The notes under the pieces are model-generated. The model was not told the DNA's origin and did no database searches. It was given only the letters and a program-made list of their open reading frames with translations. 35,229 nt of DNA. Origin: Bradyrhizobium glycinis (GTDB lineage: Bacteria > Pseudomonadota > Alphaproteobacteria > Rhizobiales > Xanthobacteraceae). The stretch is taken from contig NZ_JACCHQ010000047.1 of the NCBI RefSeq assembly GCF_016031655.1, positions 1-35,229 of the forward strand, in the 5' to 3' direction. Numbering within the stretch: position 1 is the stretch's first letter; every line of letters begins with the position of its first letter. The position numbers and the translations under genes are program-made. This document shows positions 33,879-35,229 of the stretch, piece after piece.

Positions 33879-34556
33879 TCAAGTTCCGGGAAACCAAACG
33901 CAATTTGCTAATGCGCCTTCGAAATCAAAGGGCAGCTTGCTTAGTGGTGAGACTCTCTTGGCCGCGCCATCGATTGCAATCGTCTGTGTTGCAGCTATGC
34001 CTTTGTCCAGAACCTGTTCGAAATAGCACCTTTGGTAGGTTAAGCGAGTTGGATCGGAGACCTCGAAGCTCCAACCCGTAACAACTGTGCCGGACCCAAA
34101 TGAAGAGCTGTTGAAAATAGTGTAGCGCGTGAAGGGCAATTCCTCGCTGACGCTAGTCGTTTCTAGTTGAAGCTGCTCCTTGGACGGCTGCTGCACATTC
34201 ACTTTCAGGTCACCTACCACGCGCACCGTCGAAGATGAGTCGAGCTTGACTGTCATCCCCTCCAACACCCTAACGAATTGATCTTTCGAGATTGTAAGCT
34301 CCGAATCCGGCGATAAACTCATGGTACCTGAAACCAACGTCTTTATTTCCGCTCGCTTGAAAGCGTCTCCGATTGCGGTTGCAGCAACCTGGGCTGCCAG
34401 TACCGGAGAGATGGTCGTGCTGTATCCCCAGAATGCAATAGCGAGCCCTGCCCCAACCAGTCCAGACGCGATCGCCCAACCGACGCACTGAAAGGCAAGA
34501 CTTTGCCCGGGCAATACGTGACTCGGCAGCAAGCCGCGAATTGATGAGCGCGGCAA
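33879..34556 (-). CDS. Unrecognised protein with one N-terminal membrane segment
   Basis: A 225-residue frame. It shows one clear hydrophobic segment near residues 20-45 (GWAIASGLVGAGLAIAFWGY) followed by an extracytoplasmic-looking, Ser/Thr/Val-rich domain (LVSGTMSLSPDSELTISKDQ; TVKLDSSSTVRVVGDLKVNV; SGTVVTGWSFEVSDPTRLTY) with two cysteines near the C-terminus. No family recognised. The only available start is TTG at 34556, three codons after a stop, with no good Shine-Dalgarno; the true N-terminus may lie in another frame. It lies opposite the truncated gene at 34688. Confidence 0.5.
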   Translation of the reverse strand: MPRSSIRGLLPSHVLPGQSLAFQCVGWAIASGLVGAGLAIAFWGYSTTISPVLAAQVAATAIGDAFKRAEIKTLVSGTMSLSPDSELTISKDQFVRVLEGMTVKLDSSSTVRVVGDLKVNVQQPSKEQLQLETTSVSEELPFTRYTIFNSSSFGSGTVVTGWSFEVSDPTRLTYQRCYFEQVLDKGIAATQTIAIDGAAKRVSPLSKLPFDFEGALANCVWFPGT

Positions 34557-34687
34557 ATCCGCTCAACCAACTCCGCGCTGCGTCACGCGTAAGTGGATAG
34601 GCGGCTCCAGCCAAATCTGCTCTGTTTCCAAGGACGCTTGCTCCACCGAAGGGACTGGCGGCATGCTTGGAGGATGGATTAGCCACG

Positions 34688-34931
34688 ATGACCTTATACG
34701 AGCACTTGCCAGCCGACATCCGCGAAGTCGTGGACGCTTACGTCGCGGATCTCAGGCCCCAACCTTGGCGAATCCGCCTCCTCTTGCTGATTGATCTCCT
34801 TCAAGAGAAGTTGGAGACCGGGGCCGCCGCTGAGCACTTGCGTCTGCTTCAACAATGGACCGGCATAATGACGGCGATCTTGGAACACTTGCCGCCTGAC
34901 AGTTCGGTCGTCGAATGTTTGGGGTTGATGA
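34688..34931 (+). pseudogene. Unrecognised small gene interrupted by an IS3-family element
   Basis: The frame MTLYEHLPADIREVVDAYVA continues DLRPQPWRIRLLLLIDLLQE, KLETGAAAEHLRLLQQWTGI and MTAILEHLPPDSSVVECLGL. It then enters the IS terminus at 34932 and is read only a few codons further. It is helical and Leu-rich with no transmembrane segment, and no family is recognised. An ATG at 34667 is also in frame. The natural 3' end lies beyond the insertion, if it survives at all. Confidence 0.5.
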
Positions 34932-34957
34932 TGACCTTGCCCCCAAGTTTTATCCAG
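34932..34957 (+). repeat. Terminal inverted repeat of the right-hand IS3-family element
   Basis: The end TGACCTTGCCCCCAAGTTTT continues ATCCAG and resembles the end of the IS3 remnant at 1246 (TGACCTGCCACTGCATTTTC). It follows directly after the interrupted gene and lies just outside the transposase stop at 34950, as expected for an IS3 right end. Confidence 0.65.
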
Positions 34958-35229
34958 TTCTGAGTTCGCCCCGGTCGTTGGATTTGCCCGGTTGGGCGGT
35001 GGGAGCGACGGGAGCTGGCGCGGAGCCTTCGGCATAGCGCAGCGCCAGATCCCGGCGCGGGTGGCAGGTGAAGGCGAACTCGGACGGCGTCTTCCATCCG
35101 AGCTGCGAGTGTGGTCGAGCGTCGTTGTAATCGGCGCGCCAGCATCCGAGCGCGACGCGGGCCTGGGCCAGCGACGTGAACAGCGTCTCGTTCAGCAATT
35201 CATCCCGGAGCCGACCGTTGAAGCTTTCG
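34950..35229 (-). CDS. IS3-family transposase OrfB, C-terminal part (runs off window)
   Basis: The minus-strand frame entering from the window edge reads ESFNGRLRDELLNETLFTSL, then ARVALGCWRADYNDARPHSQ and LGWKTPSEFAFTCHPRRDLA, ending RGELRTG. The first block contains the third catalytic acidic residue of the IS3 DDE domain, and the 'YN..RPHS.LG..TP..FA' block is the canonical OrfB C-terminus. It differs in sequence from the OrfB at 301-1245, so it is a second, distinct element. Confidence 0.9.
   Translation of the reverse strand, partial: ESFNGRLRDELLNETLFTSLAQARVALGCWRADYNDARPHSQLGWKTPSEFAFTCHPRRDLALRYAEGSAPAPVAPTAQPGKSNDRGELRTG

Noticed and set aside
1..35229. CRISPR array or rRNA genes
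   Set aside because: No regularly spaced direct repeats and no rRNA-like conserved segments were seen in either strand.

Overview
The window looks like a piece of a rhizobial (Bradyrhizobium-like) alphaproteobacterial accessory region or symbiosis island. This is inferred from a broken nodU-type carbamoyltransferase, IS3- and IS110-family elements at both ends, GC-rich sulfonate/sulfone operons typical of soil Rhizobiales, several decayed genes, and blocks of visibly lower GC. No database search was possible, so all names rest on motif recognition.

Layout. (1) 1-2073: the 5' end of an IS110-family transposase (minus) abuts a truncated IS3-family element (plus). The right end of the IS3 element sits inside a nodU-like gene, and only the C-terminal half of that gene remains. 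(2) 2150-9613: a compact module with a DUF2130 gene (minus), then divergently a tightly coupled pair: an OLD-family ATPase/TOPRIM protein and a restriction-endonuclease-like/STAND NTPase protein whose reading frames overlap at ATGA. Four tandem hairpins and a convergent tyrosine recombinase follow. This reads as an integrase-borne anti-phage defence cassette and is the best candidate here for an undescribed system. (3) 9614-11032: decayed DNA with one frameshifted hypothetical gene.

(4) 11033-18418 (minus): an operon transcribed from an SfnG-type dimethyl sulfone monooxygenase through livG, livH, livM (frameshifted), a Liv-type periplasmic binding protein, livF, and an acyl-CoA-dehydrogenase/DszC-like flavoprotein (frameshifted). 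It pairs a sulfone monooxygenase with a branched-chain-amino-acid-type ABC importer. (5) 18490-21158: decay zone with a dnaB remnant and a heavily frameshifted sulfonate-binding protein. (6) 21893-26076: a second sulfur cluster. A luciferase-like monooxygenase (minus) is divergent from ssuC-ssuB-ssuA (plus), and the plus-strand run ends in a stub of an SfnB-like acyl-CoA dehydrogenase.

(7) 27033-30668: a DMT-family exporter, convergent with a dual GGDEF/EAL c-di-GMP protein. (8) 30855-33791: a protein with weak Dit1/PvcA (isonitrile synthase) character, an ImmA/IrrE peptidase plus XRE regulator pair, and a prokaryotic ubiquitin-conjugating E2-like protein with an HTN...GSIC active-site signature and a C-terminal SEC-C zinc motif. 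(9) 33879-35229: two unrecognised genes, the second cut by another IS3-family element that runs off the window.

Functionally, the centre is devoted to organosulfur scavenging (uptake, FMNH2-dependent C-S cleavage and acyl-CoA-dehydrogenase-like helpers), much of it decaying. The flanks carry mobile and defence-type cargo.
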